NCBI GenBank assembly: GCA_947038565.1
Contig: CAMQWP010000015.1
Span: forward strand, 1-44,849
Direction: 5' to 3'
Source: an uncultured Clostridia bacterium
GTDB lineage: Bacteria > Bacillota > Clostridia > Christensenellales > UBA3700
DNA: 44,849 nt
Part shown: piece by piece, positions 19,001 through 26,369 of the stretch
Layout of the letters: every line of letters begins with the position of its first letter
Numbering within the stretch: position 1 is the stretch's first letter
Program-made: the position numbers and the translations under genes
Notes under the pieces: generated by a model
What the model saw: the letters and a program-made list of their open reading frames with translations, nothing else
Told to the model about the DNA's origin: nothing
Database searches by the model: none

Positions 19001-19215
19001 TCGAAGAACCAACCAATAAAGTTATGTCCTTCTTTTGTTGGCGGCGTAGGCAATGCAAACTCGTCAATCCTTGACTCAACTACATCTTCCCTACCGTCAG
19101 AAACATAAGTAACTATCACTCCACTGGGTGCGCAAGCTATCATCGCCACGCATAAAATCGACATCATCATTACTATTGATATCAATACTCCAACTCTTTT
19201 TTTTATATTTTTCAT
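16060..19215 (-). CDS. Surface lipoprotein with ten ~72-residue repeats and BspA-like LRR cap
   Basis: 1051 residues, with GGAGG 10 bp before ATG 19215. The signal ends at AMIAC, a slightly atypical lipobox. A Listeria-Bacteroides (InlB B-type) repeat (about 35-95, with NFIGWFFD) follows. Then I count ten tandem repeats of about 72 residues (about 100-830), each with the pattern YTISG, ATEAGTY, SL-D, a central Trp and a closing DW-I. The C terminus has BspA-type LRR_5 units (AFxGC, IPxTVT) and a closing segment SKPADWVEDWN that also appears in the protein at 44055. The likely role is adhesion or a surface stalk. No enzyme motif is seen. Confidence 0.85.
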   Translation of the reverse strand: MKNIKKRVGVLISIVMMMSILCVAMIACAPSGVIVTYVSDGREDVVESRIDEFALPTPPTKEGHNFIGWFFDKDVWTVPFKADYFDVTEDFETIITVYAHYSVITGIDKPTATGVLTYNNTMQLANIPISELYTIKGTTKATEAGTYVATLSLIDTVNTSWTGGSTDDINVEWKIAQKLIDMPTITSKHVYSGIEQEVEILTSDDYSIAGKTKATDAGVYSITVSLVDDKNTVWKDGKNADLTVDWKIEKKEITTPQYKKVIMYDETEKTVEISESADYVISGKLSETKVGKYAFYLNLSDEANTKWKDTDSAQLTCDWSIIADGVVKPAKPQDKIFQIKPQIVDIPESDSYIISGDKYATVAGTYNVTVSLKSDHAAWFDGSTDDLSYSWKILKNEIIVPKIRIMTYSGEAQRVLRDTLYYDTNGVTSATVVGDYKMTLQLKYPDSTFWANSDNSDINVDWTMLKRKINKPTVESIYIYSGDLITADIAKDKFYVVGGVFESVSAGHHMAVLTLTETVNVSWADGSIAPINVDWMIAAKEIKVPTTSGNVTYNGAEQENNIIKSDDYTLSGVTQATDAGFYKVVVSLKSDSNFCWVNYNDVSDKVIMWELRKSEILKPKPINPIEYHGKLITAPFSGSGYEVTGDQATEAGTYTATFSLLDKLNHIWNDATTENFDIEWVIETLKVNKPSDPPRFSFDYTGDEYELLFHPRPSYTISGNRGTEVGNYTATISLINKKSTVWIDNPNHTEDLTFDWTIIRAVVNKPADVNTFYTASEQTLTSNNPSAYTISGNIKATEIGTYSITAKLVNDKNYMWAGGSTSDVQFNWKIQMDKLTYEFVFGSKTEVKIMKYEGNSETVAIPDTIDGKIVAEIEDKAFFENKTLKHIIIPETITAINRFVFKDCTSLETVTFLGNSKLKFIGQSAFTGTTMLKTFALPASVTELIAAAFSDSGLETFHIPANSKLITIGESAFNGCSNLGYIIIPATVTNIGTRAFFACPKITVFANVASKPADWVEDWNLHDMTTNKTYITPYWSGQWELVGGVPTPNKK

Positions 19216-19613
19216 AAAATTTATACCTCCGAAATATACATGTCAATCCATAAAACTAATAGCTCAAATACTTTAAAATATTGCTTAAAAAAAATGTATA
19301 TATTCAATATTATAACATAATTAACCATATTTTGGAACTAAAAACACTTATTTTGACCGATTTTACATAAATTGTACATTGTATTGCATTGGTGCAAATG
19401 TTTATTTGCATTTCAATAGCAGTAAATATTAATACAATCCTATGCAAATAATTCTACTATACAAAGACTTTTAGTGCAGACATAGAGCGCATTACTCACC
19501 ACAAAAACACAGTGACACTCCATATATATACGCATGATCATTTTATCTACGAATGAAAAAAAGGCTAGAGACGCAAGATCTCTAGCCAGTATTTTTAAAT
19601 TTTAAATATTGTT
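19216..19613. other. Intergenic region
   Basis: About 400 bp. It holds the upstream region of the repeat lipoprotein and the terminator of the ABC cassette. No coding frame is seen. Confidence 0.55.
19556..19587 (-). terminator. Terminator of the secreted protein/ABC cassette
   Basis: Perfect 9-bp stem GGCTAGAGA (19563-19571) with TCTCTAGCC (19579-19587), followed on the minus strand by eight or more T. It lies 27 bp past the stop at 19614. Confidence 0.92.
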
Positions 19614-20294
19614 TTAGATAACATCAATATCGCTAAGTAATCCGTCCTTTATATACACTGTCCTATCTAACTGGTCTGCAACACGTTTATCATGAGTTAC
19701 TATAATGATAGTCTTGCCTTCCCCCTGCAAGTCTTTGAATATCGCTATTATCTCACTAGCTGTCTTACTGTCTAGTGCTGAAGTCGGCTCATCTGCGAGT
19801 ATGATATCAGGATCATTGACGAGTGCCCTTGCAATCGCAACTCTTTGACGCTGTCCGCCCGACAAGTCACGAACTTTTCGTTTATAAAGACTGTCAATAT
19901 TCAATGATTTCAAAACTTCTAACACCCTTTTCTTAAACTCTTTAATTTTGTATTTCTTACTAAAGCAAAGCGGTAGTTTTACGTTTTCATAAACGCTTTC
20001 GCTGTTTATTAGCGCATTTTCTTGCAACACAAAACCAATTTTAGCGTTTCTAATTTCCGCAAGTTCGTTTGATTTTAACGTTGCAACTTCTTTATCACCA
20101 ATGCAATACTCTCCGCTTGTCATGACATCAAGACAGCCGATTATGTTTAGCATTGTTGACTTACCACTTCCCGAAACACCCATTATTGCAACCGAACTGC
20201 CTGCAATAATTTCCACGCAAGCATTATCAAGTGCAATCACTTCATTATCTTTGCCTTTATTATATATCTTACTAACATTATTTAATTTAATCAT
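19614..20294 (-). CDS. MacB/LolD-type ABC transporter ATPase
   Basis: 226 residues from ATG 20294; the GTG four codons upstream belongs to the GGGGTG leader. It has Walker A GVSGSGKST, signature LSGGQRQRVAIARAL, Walker B IILADEPTSALDSKT and H-loop VTHD. This is the subfamily that powers FtsX-type permeases. It is the last gene of a four-gene unit whose two membrane proteins are its likely partners. Confidence 0.88.
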   Translation of the reverse strand: MIKLNNVSKIYNKGKDNEVIALDNACVEIIAGSSVAIMGVSGSGKSTMLNIIGCLDVMTSGEYCIGDKEVATLKSNELAEIRNAKIGFVLQENALINSESVYENVKLPLCFSKKYKIKEFKKRVLEVLKSLNIDSLYKRKVRDLSGGQRQRVAIARALVNDPDIILADEPTSALDSKTASEIIAIFKDLQGEGKTIIIVTHDKRVADQLDRTVYIKDGLLSDIDVI

Positions 20295-20349
20295 CCTACA
20301 CCCCACTTAACATATTACAAGCACCTTCTACCGTCAATATAAATGCAAA

Positions 20350-21492
20350 TTAGTTTTTATTCTTTATTGTTTTTAGTACATTTTTATTTTGAAAAACTGA
20401 TGCAATTGTCTGAATTATCAAATAAAATCCACATATGCCCGACGCTATGCCCCAGAACGTACCATTCAAAACCTTACTATTAAATATTTCCGGATCAATA
20501 ACCCCGACAAGGACAATGATTATAAACGCCAATCCAGCGACCATCGCACCTATAATAGTATCGGACACCATTGCGTTTGATTTTTTTTCTCCAGATATAT
20601 GCTTGATTGCGTTTCGCCTGCTAACAAAGTCAGCCCTATAACACATGTTTGCAATAATGCCTGCTACAATGATAAATATTGTGGTTAAAAGCATATAAAT
20701 ATTGAGATTTATTGCGCTTATTGTCGACTCGTAATTTTCCTCATATATTGCGCCAAGTTTCTCTACACTAATTTCTTCGGTTTCACTTATTGCGCCTATA
20801 TTTTCACTAATAACAACACTGTTAATATCAGTTGTTGGATAGCCACAAACAACCATGTCAGGATTTCCCCTACTGTACAATGATTTATATTGGCCACCAT
20901 TCCACATTGTAGGAGCACTATAGTTACTATCATAATGCCCGATTATTTTCACACTAATATTTTTCGTAATCAAGTCATTATCCCATCTATCACCTGAAAC
21001 ATACTCTTTTATTTGATAAACTTTTCCAATCTTATATTCTTGCGCCATATCTATGCTCACTATCGCCTCAAGTGGTGCATCTTTTCCGTCGCCGACGATG
21101 TCGGCATTTGTGCCAAACGGCTGTCCTTCATATGTAGTGTTCATTATTTTCGTGACTGAAGGGGTAATGTACGACATATCATATCTATTATCCATACTGC
21201 TGTTTTTGTAAAAGGATTTATCCGACGCGTAAGCTTGTTTTTGGAGCAAGCCTTGAGATACAAATATATCCCACTCGTCAGACGTCATCTCTGAAAATCC
21301 ACTACGGCTAACCAAATCACATTCAGCATACTCTTCATTCAAACTTTGACCTGCGAAAAACGTATCGAAATCACCATAAGTATTAACTGCCGAAATACCC
21401 ATATACATAGATAAAACTAACACTACCACCATTATGATATAAAAGAACCAATTTCGTTTCACGCTAGCAAAAAGGTTATATAAAAATTTCAT
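20350..21492 (-). CDS. FtsX/MacB-like permease subunit with extracellular domain
   Basis: 380 residues from ATG 21492, two bases after the preceding stop, so probably coupled. One N-terminal membrane segment (about 15-35) is followed by an extracytoplasmic domain of about 210 residues and then three segments in the last 130 residues (ILLTTIFIIVAGII, AMVAGLAFIIIVLVG, GICGFYLIIQTIA). This is the MacB-type 1+3 topology. It would pair with the short permease encoded just upstream and the ATPase downstream. Confidence 0.75.
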   Translation of the reverse strand: MKFLYNLFASVKRNWFFYIIMVVVLVLSMYMGISAVNTYGDFDTFFAGQSLNEEYAECDLVSRSGFSEMTSDEWDIFVSQGLLQKQAYASDKSFYKNSSMDNRYDMSYITPSVTKIMNTTYEGQPFGTNADIVGDGKDAPLEAIVSIDMAQEYKIGKVYQIKEYVSGDRWDNDLITKNISVKIIGHYDSNYSAPTMWNGGQYKSLYSRGNPDMVVCGYPTTDINSVVISENIGAISETEEISVEKLGAIYEENYESTISAINLNIYMLLTTIFIIVAGIIANMCYRADFVSRRNAIKHISGEKKSNAMVSDTIIGAMVAGLAFIIIVLVGVIDPEIFNSKVLNGTFWGIASGICGFYLIIQTIASVFQNKNVLKTIKNKN

Positions 21493-21494
21493 AA

Positions 21495-22013
21495 TCACAC
21501 CCCCTTCTTAAGCTTAATCTTGCGCGACCCGCTTTCATAAACCACACTCATTATAGTTATCGCCATAACTATTCCGCATGTCACAAAGTAAACAATACAA
21601 TACTCAAGCACGCCCAAATCAGGCAAATATATCCCGCCTAAGATACTGCCCAGTATTAAATCAATCGCAAGACCAATAAAATACGAAATAGTAAAAATAC
21701 TAAATATTTCAGTCATTCTCATAAATACTAATTGGTAAGATTTCGCACCGACAATTTTACAAATTTGATACCGAACATTTGTGCGTCGCATATAAAAGAA
21801 GTAGGACAACAAAAGATTGATTATGCAAAAAGAAATTATTACAATTGCTAAAATAACGCTCATTAGGTTGCTGATATAGAAACCTTCTGAAAACAACGAA
21901 ATAAGTGCGCGATAGTACGCACAAAATGCAATAACGCTAGCAACTCCACACAATATTGTTAATAAAATAATATGCAATTGCGATTTAATTCCATTAAGAA
22001 CACATTTTATCAT
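21495..22013 (-). CDS. Short four-helix membrane protein, FtsX-like without extracellular domain
   Basis: 172 residues, with GGGGAG before ATG 22013. Four hydrophobic segments (about 13-35, 48-72, 106-128, 138-160) and an RRTNVRYQICKIVGAK loop resembling the coupling region of FtsX permeases (R-x-IGA-type). Compared with the next gene, the periplasmic domain is missing, suggesting an asymmetric permease pair. It lies 23 bp after the secreted protein gene. I do not recognise a named family. Confidence 0.65.
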   Translation of the reverse strand: MIKCVLNGIKSQLHIILLTILCGVASVIAFCAYYRALISLFSEGFYISNLMSVILAIVIISFCIINLLLSYFFYMRRTNVRYQICKIVGAKSYQLVFMRMTEIFSIFTISYFIGLAIDLILGSILGGIYLPDLGVLEYCIVYFVTCGIVMAITIMSVVYESGSRKIKLKKGV

Positions 22014-22036
22014 ACTATCTCCCCTTATTTTAATTA

Positions 22037-22576
22037 CTAGAATTTATTAAAATTTCTAGAATCAGAGTATACATAACCCTCACATACAACCTCAAATTCC
22101 ACAAACATTGTCACAATATCGCCGCATCCACTATAGAAATAATCAGTAAACTCAAGTCCTGAACTGTTTTGTGTCATCGGGTCTAATTTTTCAGTTTTAC
22201 GTGTAAATGTAACCGTAGCTTCTAAATATGCCACAGCACTATTGCCAGCCATATTTTTCAACGATATCCTACATTGGTCTTTATTTTGAGATGCCCAAAA
22301 ATCTTTTGCATCTATAAAAAACTTATATTTTGCTGCCGGAAAATCTATATAGATCAAATAATCACCGAAATTTCTAGTAGTAATTTCAGTGACAGTTACA
22401 TCACCTGTATTATTATCCATTTCACTAGAAACGGCTTGTACATCTGTGTTCATTGATATAGAACTATTATTATCAGCTGCAAGCATTGATGCGGCGAAGC
22501 CTAAAGAAGCTACCACCATTACTACTGCAAGTAATGCTATCATTACTTTATTTACTATTTTCTTTGCGTTTGTCAT
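22037..22576 (-). CDS. Secreted protein of unknown function, first gene of the ABC cassette
   Basis: About 179 residues, starting at ATG 22576 or the ATG two codons earlier; AGGAG suits 22576 better. A clear signal peptide (about 10-33) ends near AASMLAAD. The mature part is beta-rich, with two Cys near the C terminus (SGCGD and VVCEG) that could form a disulphide. I do not recognise the family. Gene order (exported protein, membrane proteins, ATPase) resembles bacteriocin/immunity cassettes such as lactococcin 972, but the sequence shows no clear match to that peptide. Confidence 0.65.
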   Translation of the reverse strand: MTNAKKIVNKVMIALLAVVMVVASLGFAASMLAADNNSSISMNTDVQAVSSEMDNNTGDVTVTEITTRNFGDYLIYIDFPAAKYKFFIDAKDFWASQNKDQCRISLKNMAGNSAVAYLEATVTFTRKTEKLDPMTQNSSGLEFTDYFYSGCGDIVTMFVEFEVVCEGYVYSDSRNFNKF

Positions 22577-22692
22577 TTTCATTTACTCCTATCTTAATAT
22601 GGACTGTTTTTATTCCATACTCTAAGCCATTACTGACCATGGAGACAATGTAAAATTAACATGATTTATTATCAACTTGTTAATATAGTCAT

Positions 22693-22721
22693 ATTATACC
22701 ATACATTACCACACTTTGCAA
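22693..22721 (-). promoter_or_regulatory. Sigma-A promoter of the secreted protein/ABC cassette
   Basis: On the minus strand, TTGCAA (22721-22716), a 17-bp spacer and TATAAT (22698-22693). It lies about 115 bp before the first gene. Confidence 0.7.
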
Positions 22722-23062
22722 TACCCATTTACATTTAATAATAATTAATAATTTTTAAAAATACAAATGCGCTTTACCACAATATTATTCTATTATATTA
22801 CATTACAATTAGCAATACTTTTGCGTGAATAGCACTCTTACGGGTGCGAGTTGCATGTTTATTGAGACAAATAGTCGAGAGTAGCTGATTTTTGCACCTT
22901 ATGTTTTCTTTTAATTCTCATTTTTTTCAGTGACTTCTTGCCAGTATTACCTAACATGGTCATACATGTACCGCCATTGCCTTGTTTTTACATCAAAAAA
23001 AGAACAGCCAATTGACTGTTCTAAAATGATTTTTTATATATAATAAGCAAACATAACTCGAT
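22722..23062. other. Intergenic region
   Basis: About 340 bp between the cassette promoter and the fusion regulator gene. Apart from the terminator at its end I see no gene or repeat. Confidence 0.5.
22995..23022 (-). terminator. Terminator of the GH43-MarR gene
   Basis: Stem AGAACAG (23001-23007) with CTGTTCT (23016-23022), followed on the minus strand by a run of seven T, 40 bp past the stop. Confidence 0.88.
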
Positions 23063-24388
23063 CTAATTATTATCCTTCGATAAGTCCGCAGCAAGACTGG
23101 CAGTCATTAGATTAACAGTATTTAAATGCGTGTCCTTAAATGAGTTTGGCACGTCCGAATACAATACAGTTGCTAATTTTTTATATATTTTTTCTATCTT
23201 TATCGCTATTTCGCCACCTAAATCAGTTATCACTATATAACTCTTTCGCCTGTCCAAAGTATCTTTTAATATTATTACATACCCTAACATCTCTAACTTC
23301 GTAACTAATGTTGTAATAGTTTGCGGTGTCTTGCCTACAAGCTCCGCCGCCTTATGCATACTTATCTTCTTGAAGTTATTGACTGATACTATAATCTCCG
23401 TATGTGATAATGATAAGTGCTCTAGACCTTGCTCCCTAGCGTATTTTGCAAAACACATCGTTAGTTTCTGCTCAAACTTAGCATATAATAGCATGTTTTT
23501 ATATATTGACATACTAATGTTATTAAGTCCGAACATACCGTATTCATAACTCAACTCTCTAATAATAGGATGTTCTACCTTACCAGTGATATAGTTCTTT
23601 ATACTTGGAGTATGGTATACTAAATGTTTAACGCCACTATAATCATCAAACACCATTGCATGCCCACCGTCATCTACTATAAGTGGAGCTATTTGCTCCC
23701 ACTCTCCGCTGATCTTTCCATTTGAACTTTTTGCCATTAGAGTAAGGTAATTTCGACTGTTATCATACGTTGACCAAATGATGTATAGCTCTTTATTATG
23801 ACGCAAGTAATATGGTGCATCAGTAACAAGTCTTGTAGTACTAGTTTTATAACCATTATCAGTCGCCTTAAATAGCAACGTATCCGTGTCCGCTTGTATA
23901 CCGCTAAAATCAGGCAAAAGTTTAACTCTTCTCATCTCACCATTCACGCACTCTTTCCACTCATGACAGTAAGTAATCCAATACTCACCATCTTCTTCGA
24001 GAAGGGTTGCGTGCAAACTCATTTTGTCTACTGGGGTGATTCTACCTATCATCTTGTAGTCACTCACTATGTTTTTAGAAGATAGTAAGTAAGAACCTCT
24101 TTTATGTCCCTTGCAAGATAGCGTAATTATCATATAATAGATATCGCCTATTAGATAAATCTCTGGTGACCAGAAATCTTTGCTTTTTAACAATTGTTTT
24201 TTTGATAGAATAAGATACGGGCCGATCCAATTTTCAAGGTCGTTACTGTGATAGTAATATACTCCATCGCTGTCATATATAGTTATCTTCGTGCTAGAAC
24301 CTGTCATTATGTAACCGCCATCGCCGTCCTTGATTATAAAAGGATCACGCAAGTGTACATCATTAATTTTTCTCCATTTAACATCCAT
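23063..24388 (-). CDS. Fusion of GH43-like beta-propeller and MarR-type DNA-binding domain
   Basis: 441 residues, with AGGAGG 8 bp before ATG 24388. Residues about 1-285 read as a GH43-type glycosidase propeller: RDPF (Asp15, usual catalytic base), FWSPEIY (72-78), CHEW (Glu143, usual general acid) and TDAPYYLR (189-196). The usual LDGT segment with the pKa-setting Asp reads LHAT here, with His126, so activity is doubtful. Residues about 292-441 are a MarR winged helix: MHKAAELVGKTPQTITTLV as the HTH and DRRKSYIVITDLG as the wing. A sugar-sensing one-component regulator of the adjacent GH35/transporter genes is the most natural reading. It has its own strong promoter. Confidence 0.87.
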   Translation of the reverse strand: MDVKWRKINDVHLRDPFIIKDGDGGYIMTGSSTKITIYDSDGVYYYHSNDLENWIGPYLILSKKQLLKSKDFWSPEIYLIGDIYYMIITLSCKGHKRGSYLLSSKNIVSDYKMIGRITPVDKMSLHATLLEEDGEYWITYCHEWKECVNGEMRRVKLLPDFSGIQADTDTLLFKATDNGYKTSTTRLVTDAPYYLRHNKELYIIWSTYDNSRNYLTLMAKSSNGKISGEWEQIAPLIVDDGGHAMVFDDYSGVKHLVYHTPSIKNYITGKVEHPIIRELSYEYGMFGLNNISMSIYKNMLLYAKFEQKLTMCFAKYAREQGLEHLSLSHTEIIVSVNNFKKISMHKAAELVGKTPQTITTLVTKLEMLGYVIILKDTLDRRKSYIVITDLGGEIAIKIEKIYKKLATVLYSDVPNSFKDTHLNTVNLMTASLAADLSKDNN

Positions 24389-24410
24389 CTCGACATCCTC
24401 CTATATAGTT

Positions 24411-24441
24411 GGATTATAATACAAATCCTTATCAATGTCAA
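24411..24441 (-). promoter_or_regulatory. Sigma-A promoter of the fusion regulator with overlapping inverted repeat
   Basis: On the minus strand, TTGACA (24441-24436), 17 bp and TATAAT (24418-24413), a near-consensus promoter. GGATT (24411-24415) and AATCC (24424-24428) form an inverted repeat across the -10 region, a possible operator for autoregulation. Confidence 0.8.
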
Positions 24442-24532
24442 GATATATACATCTATCTCTCGACACTACTACACTTACGTTAAAACAATTGCAACCACAC
24501 ATACGCGTAATTGCAATTAAATTAATTTATAA

Positions 24533-26287
24533 TTATAACGTGTGTTTATCAACTATTTCAATACTAGGTGATTTGCAACGCTCTAGCTCTAATACCACTA
24601 TCTCATTTGGCTTATCCGTGTGCAATAATACACCTGGTAAATATAGCGATTCCTGAGGTCCGATCTTCCAAAATCTTCCCAGATTAAAGCCATTAACATA
24701 CACCGAGCCTTTAGTCCATCCCTTCATATTTACAAAACAATCCGCGTTGCTATTAGTAAGGAATTGCCCCTTAAAGAACTTAGGAAAAATACTACTTTCT
24801 ATAGAATAATCCAGCTTGTCTATGTTGTCTAATGGCAATGTTACTATTTCATAATCCATAAGCGTCTGCATATTTATCATCATTGCACCGATACCTTTTG
24901 TATCGTAAATATGCTCACCGTAATTCACATGCCCCATCGCATCAACAAGCACTGATATCTCTCTCTCGCTGTCACAACTCGCCATAACCATAACGTCACG
25001 CTTTAGGATTTTCTTAAGCAAGCCTGCTTTATTAAAGTCAAAAGTTTTGATTAATTTGCCGTCTACATAGACATATGCTCTATCGTGAATATCCTTAATA
25101 GACAACGCGCTTGTGCAGGTATTTCCAGCAAGTTTAGTCTTATAATATATCATACCACTGCACTGACCAAAATACTCCATTCCCTCAGGCATTGGAGAGT
25201 AATGAGTTGTGCCGATATTGTCAAGATTATCTAGTAAGCTAGTAGTTTCATTAAGCATTACTGTGCCTATGCTTTGTAGTTTCGGACTAGCAGGCAAATC
25301 TACCAACGATATATTTTGTTTCTTACATAGAGACTTTCTGACCGCATGGTAAGCTGGCGTATAATCACCATACTCATTTAGCAATGCCGAGTAATCATAA
25401 CTCGTTACTGTCGGAGAATACTTTAGGTACTGATTTGCTCCAGCCGTAAAACCGAAGTTAGTACCTCCATGGAACATATATAAGTTAAAACTCGCGTCTT
25501 GCTCAAAAAATAATTCCATTTCTTTGAGTACTTCTTTATATCCTCTAGTATGGTGCTTTCCGCCCCAATGGTCAAACCAGCCACACCAAAACTCCATACA
25601 CATTTTAGGTGCATGCTGATTGTATTTATCTAAAGCCTTGAACTTAGTTCCTGCTCCACTTCCAAAGTTTAGTGTCTTATATACTCCGTCAATAGTTCCA
25701 CCAGAAAGCATCCATGCAGAATAACCATCAGACGTGAAAAGTAATACATCAACACCACTATCAATCATTAAGTTTTTAATATACTCTAAGTATTTTTTAT
25801 CATTGCCAAAACTTCCATATTCATTCTCTACTTGCATAGCGATAACACTACCACCACGAGTACATTGTTCATCACCTATCTCTGCTATAAGTCGCTTATA
25901 ATAGTTATCAATATGAGCCAAGTACTTAAGGTCATAACATCTAAGTCGCATATTTTTATCAGCAAGTAACCATGCGGGCAATCCACCCATATCCCACTCA
26001 GCGCAAATATATGGACCAGGTCGCACTATTACGTGTAGACCTAGTTTCTCAGCTGTTTTAATATATTTTTTAATATTCAGTCCGCCAGAAAAATCAAATA
26101 CTCCTTCACTAGGCTCATGCAAATTCCAGCATACATATGTTTCCACAGTATTAAATCCAGCGAGTTTCAGTTTTAGTAGTCTATCTTCCCAGTACTCTGC
26201 GGGTATTCTAAAGTAATGCATAGCCCCCGAATAGATATTAAAAACCTCTCCATCATTCTCAAATCTTCCATTATTAATTGATATCAT
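24533..26287 (-). CDS. GH35 beta-galactosidase
   Basis: 584 residues from ATG 26287 with AAGGAG 5 bp upstream; the frame extends eight codons further, without an SD. The TIM-barrel GH35 features are clear: FSGAMHYFR-type N terminus (YSGAMHYFRIP), NLHEP, RPGPYICAEWDMGGLPAWL, acid/base Glu156 in QVENEYG, nucleophile Glu232 in MEFWCGWFDHWG, and YMFHGGTNFG. The C-terminal part holds jelly-roll domains (KGSVYVNGFNLGRFW). There is no signal peptide, so the enzyme is cytoplasmic and acts on galactosides imported by the adjacent transporter. It lies between the transporter and fusion-regulator genes. Confidence 0.93.
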   Translation of the reverse strand: MISINNGRFENDGEVFNIYSGAMHYFRIPAEYWEDRLLKLKLAGFNTVETYVCWNLHEPSEGVFDFSGGLNIKKYIKTAEKLGLHVIVRPGPYICAEWDMGGLPAWLLADKNMRLRCYDLKYLAHIDNYYKRLIAEIGDEQCTRGGSVIAMQVENEYGSFGNDKKYLEYIKNLMIDSGVDVLLFTSDGYSAWMLSGGTIDGVYKTLNFGSGAGTKFKALDKYNQHAPKMCMEFWCGWFDHWGGKHHTRGYKEVLKEMELFFEQDASFNLYMFHGGTNFGFTAGANQYLKYSPTVTSYDYSALLNEYGDYTPAYHAVRKSLCKKQNISLVDLPASPKLQSIGTVMLNETTSLLDNLDNIGTTHYSPMPEGMEYFGQCSGMIYYKTKLAGNTCTSALSIKDIHDRAYVYVDGKLIKTFDFNKAGLLKKILKRDVMVMASCDSEREISVLVDAMGHVNYGEHIYDTKGIGAMMINMQTLMDYEIVTLPLDNIDKLDYSIESSIFPKFFKGQFLTNSNADCFVNMKGWTKGSVYVNGFNLGRFWKIGPQESLYLPGVLLHTDKPNEIVVLELERCKSPSIEIVDKHTL

Positions 26288-26369
26288 AAAGCTCCTTTTC
26301 TCTTTGATCATTTTCTATATTTTTTAGTTTAACTTACAAGTAAAATGAAATTAACTCTCATAAATTTAC

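Noticed and set aside
19614..22576. Lactococcin 972 locus
   Set aside because: Only gene order is similar; the secreted protein is much longer and lacks a recognisable match to that bacteriocin.
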